A DNA stretch of 64,000 nucleotides, from positions 59,238-123,237 of the forward strand of contig CAJUAB010000016.1 of NCBI GenBank assembly GCA_910583845.1, given 5' to 3'. The first letter of the stretch is position 1, and each line of letters opens with the position of its first letter. Source of the stretch: an uncultured Acetatifactor sp. (GTDB taxonomy: Bacteria > Bacillota > Clostridia > Lachnospirales > Lachnospiraceae). Positions 62,437 to 64,000 of this stretch are shown here, piece after piece. The notes under the pieces were generated by a model. That model was not told the origin of the DNA. It saw only the letters and a list, made by a program, of their open reading frames with translations, and made no database searches. The translations under genes were made by a program, and so were the position numbers.

Positions 62437-63333
62437 ATGCAGGAAATCAGGCGGCATCAGCTGGAGGCTACGGATGAACGGCAGTATATGATTCAGGAGG
62501 GCTATGAGGTCTATGAGAAGCAGGGTGCTCCGTTGGGGGCCCTGGCTTTTCATTATCACAGCTTTTATGAAATTATTTACGTGCTGGAGGGAGAGTATTC
62601 CTCCATGCTGGAAAATCAGACGTATCATATGAAAAAGGGAGATTTTCTTCTGATTGACTGCAATGTAATGCACAAGTATAATTTTGTTGAAAAAAAGCAT
62701 GATTCTTCCAGACGTATTATATTATGGGTGACCAGAGAGATGCTGCAGAACCTCTCCGGTGAAGGGCTGGATCTGAGCGCCTGCTTTCGCGTAAGGGAGG
62801 CCTGTGCCTACCACTTCCCTATCTATTATGAAGAGATGCTGAGAGGATATCTGCTGAAAATGGTGATGGCGGAACTGTCCGATGTGCCATCGCCGGAGGC
62901 CAAACAGGTGCTGGACCGGGGGTATCTGACCCTGTTTTTCGGCTATCTGAACGTGTTGTGTCCCCGGCGGGAGTATGGCTTTTCACGGGAAGACATGGTG
63001 TTTCATCCCATGGTGGAGCAGGTGGCCGACTATATAGACGGACATATAACCATGGGGATTACCGTGGAGGAGCTGGCGGACCATGTACACATGAGCAAGT
63101 ACCATTTCCTGCGCAAGTTCAAAGAACAGACAGGAGTGACGGTCCATAGCTTTGTGCTGAACAAACGATTGATCCATGCCAGCGAGGAACTGGTACGGGG
63201 AAGGAGCCTGAGCGAGGCCTGGCAGAGCGCGGGATTTACGGACTATTCCTCCTTTCTGAGAAATTTCAAGAAAGCCTTTGGTGTCTCACCTGGGAAATAT
63301 CGGGATCAGATCCCACAGTCTCTGGTTCTGTGA
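62437..63333 (+). CDS. AraC-family regulator with N-terminal cupin, divergent from uxuAB
   Basis: The 298-residue regulator has an N-terminal cupin-like sensing domain (FHYHSFYEIIYVLEGEYSSM, near residues 35-60). A C-terminal double HTH follows: VEELADHVHMSKYHFLRKFK and WQSAGFTDYSSFLRNFKKAFGVSPGKYR (about 205-298). It is transcribed away from uxuA and likely senses a hexuronate derivative. The ATG at 62437 follows GGGAGGAA. Control of uxuAB is inferred from orientation. Confidence 0.88.
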   Translation: MQEIRRHQLEATDERQYMIQEGYEVYEKQGAPLGALAFHYHSFYEIIYVLEGEYSSMLENQTYHMKKGDFLLIDCNVMHKYNFVEKKHDSSRRIILWVTREMLQNLSGEGLDLSACFRVREACAYHFPIYYEEMLRGYLLKMVMAELSDVPSPEAKQVLDRGYLTLFFGYLNVLCPRREYGFSREDMVFHPMVEQVADYIDGHITMGITVEELADHVHMSKYHFLRKFKEQTGVTVHSFVLNKRLIHASEELVRGRSLSEAWQSAGFTDYSSFLRNFKKAFGVSPGKYRDQIPQSLVL

Positions 63334-63439
63334 AAAAGATTGTGGACATTTTAAATAGAATATTGTAAAATAAAGGCGGTGCCGTATCAGACGAATATGA
63401 CAGATCAGTGGGTCTGGACCGGCCAGAAGGGGAGGACAT

Positions 63440-63802
63440 ATGACGACGAAGGAATGCTATGAATTGATGGGGGCGGACTATGAGGATGTGTTGGGACGCC
63501 TGATGATGGAGAAGCTGGTCAAGAAATTCCTGTATAAGTTTGCGGACGCAAAAGATATGGAGGACTTAAAGTCTTCCCTGGCGGCAAAGGATTACGAAAC
63601 GGCCTTCCGCATGGCGCATAATTTAAAAGGGGTGTGTGCGAATCTGAGTATCACTAAGCTGGGAGCATCCAGCTCCGAATTGTGTGAGGAACTCAGGGGA
63701 GGCAGTTATACCGACAGAGTAGAGCCACTGCTGGCTGTGGTAATGGAAGATTACGATGCGACACTGGCCGCCATAAGGCAGTTGCAGGCATCGGAAGGTT
63801 GA
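63440..63802 (+). CDS. HPt (histidine phosphotransfer) domain protein
   Basis: A 120-residue single-domain HPt protein. The phosphorylatable histidine is H60 in RMAHNLKGVCANLSI, the classic AHxLKG motif, in a four-helix bundle. Such proteins relay phosphate between a hybrid kinase and a response regulator. No kinase or regulator gene is adjacent in view, so it is orphan here. GGGGAGGA lies 5-7 bases before the ATG. Confidence 0.88.
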   Translation: MTTKECYELMGADYEDVLGRLMMEKLVKKFLYKFADAKDMEDLKSSLAAKDYETAFRMAHNLKGVCANLSITKLGASSSELCEELRGGSYTDRVEPLLAVVMEDYDATLAAIRQLQASEG

Positions 63803-63803
63803 C

Positions 63804-64000
63804 ACGGAGGGAACCGGGAAAATGCGCGGATGCGCTCTATGCAGCCGGGGATTTTCCCCCGGGAGGTTCCTGTAGTGCAGAGACGGAACTCAAATCAGAA
63901 AACAGTCTCGAAACGGAAGGAACCGGGAAAATACGCGGATGCGCTCTATGCAGCCGGGGATTTTCCCCTGGGAGGTTCCTGTAGTGCAGAGACGGAACTC
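63804..64000 (+). repeat. 88-bp direct repeats running into the window edge
   Basis: Near-identical 88-bp units at 63804-63891 and 63913-64000 are separated by 21 bp. Each has GGAACCGGGAAAAT at its start and its complement ATTTTCCCC...GGTTCC further on, so each can form a hairpin. The array may continue past the edge. A frame across it (63799-63984) is not a supported gene. Confidence 0.75.

Overview
The window looks like chromosome of a Gram-positive member of the Clostridia, most likely Lachnospiraceae. It is moderately GC-rich, has strong AGGAGG-type ribosome binding sites and consensus sigma-A promoters, and carries a Clostridia-style Tad pilus locus, DUF1836 and DegV proteins, a WG-repeat protein and a CIRCE element. 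No rRNA, tRNA, CRISPR array, prophage or intact insertion sequence was seen.

Region 1 (1-17.3 kb) is a Tad (tight adherence) pilus locus. It holds a TadE-like pseudopilin, a prepilin peptidase, TadZ, the TadA ATPase and the TadB/TadC membrane platform. A phospho-signalling block sits between TadA and TadB: an FHA-domain protein, a PP2C phosphatase, a small membrane protein, a transmembrane Ser/Thr kinase, a helical repeat protein and a membrane-anchored DUF885 metallopeptidase-like protein. A BspA-type leucine-rich surface protein, broken by one in-frame TAG, and a WG-repeat protein sit between the peptidase gene and tadZ. No Flp pilin gene is in view and may lie upstream.

Region 2 (17.3-26.5 kb) encodes cell-envelope and assorted functions: a secreted LysM protein, a four-helix protein, a small HExxH protein, a MotA/TolQ-like plus MotB/OmpA-like ion-channel pair (ZorAB-like, without other Zorya genes), a LUD-domain protein, a UgtP/MGD-like glycosyltransferase and a UPF0104 membrane protein.

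Region 3 (26.5-35.4 kb) holds a GH43-like protein overlapping a fusion of a TetM/EF-G-like ribosomal GTPase with a YacP/Rae1-type NYN nuclease domain. A sugar-modification cassette (two Gfo/Idh/MocA oxidoreductases and a TIM-barrel isomerase) and a zinc-ribbon protein with a CFI-box-like C-terminus follow.

Region 4 (35.4-48.8 kb) is mostly housekeeping: an AraC/GyrI regulator, DegV, DUF1836, a beta-CASP metallo-hydrolase behind three 70-bp promoter-bearing repeats, DHFR, a methyltransferase, a DUF4272 protein, IlvE, a PrsA-like foldase lipoprotein and HtpG behind a CIRCE operator.

Region 5 (48.8-64 kb) has a heterodimeric ABC exporter, two base-excision-repair glycosylases (OGG and Nth) flanking a membrane-bound MerR regulator, a BlaI/MecI-type repressor, a PD-(D/E)XK-like protein with a GMEK repeat tail, a DegV gene behind two FabT-like operators, a uxuA-uxuB hexuronate module with a divergent AraC regulator, and an orphan HPt protein. 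An 88-bp repeat runs into the right edge of the window.
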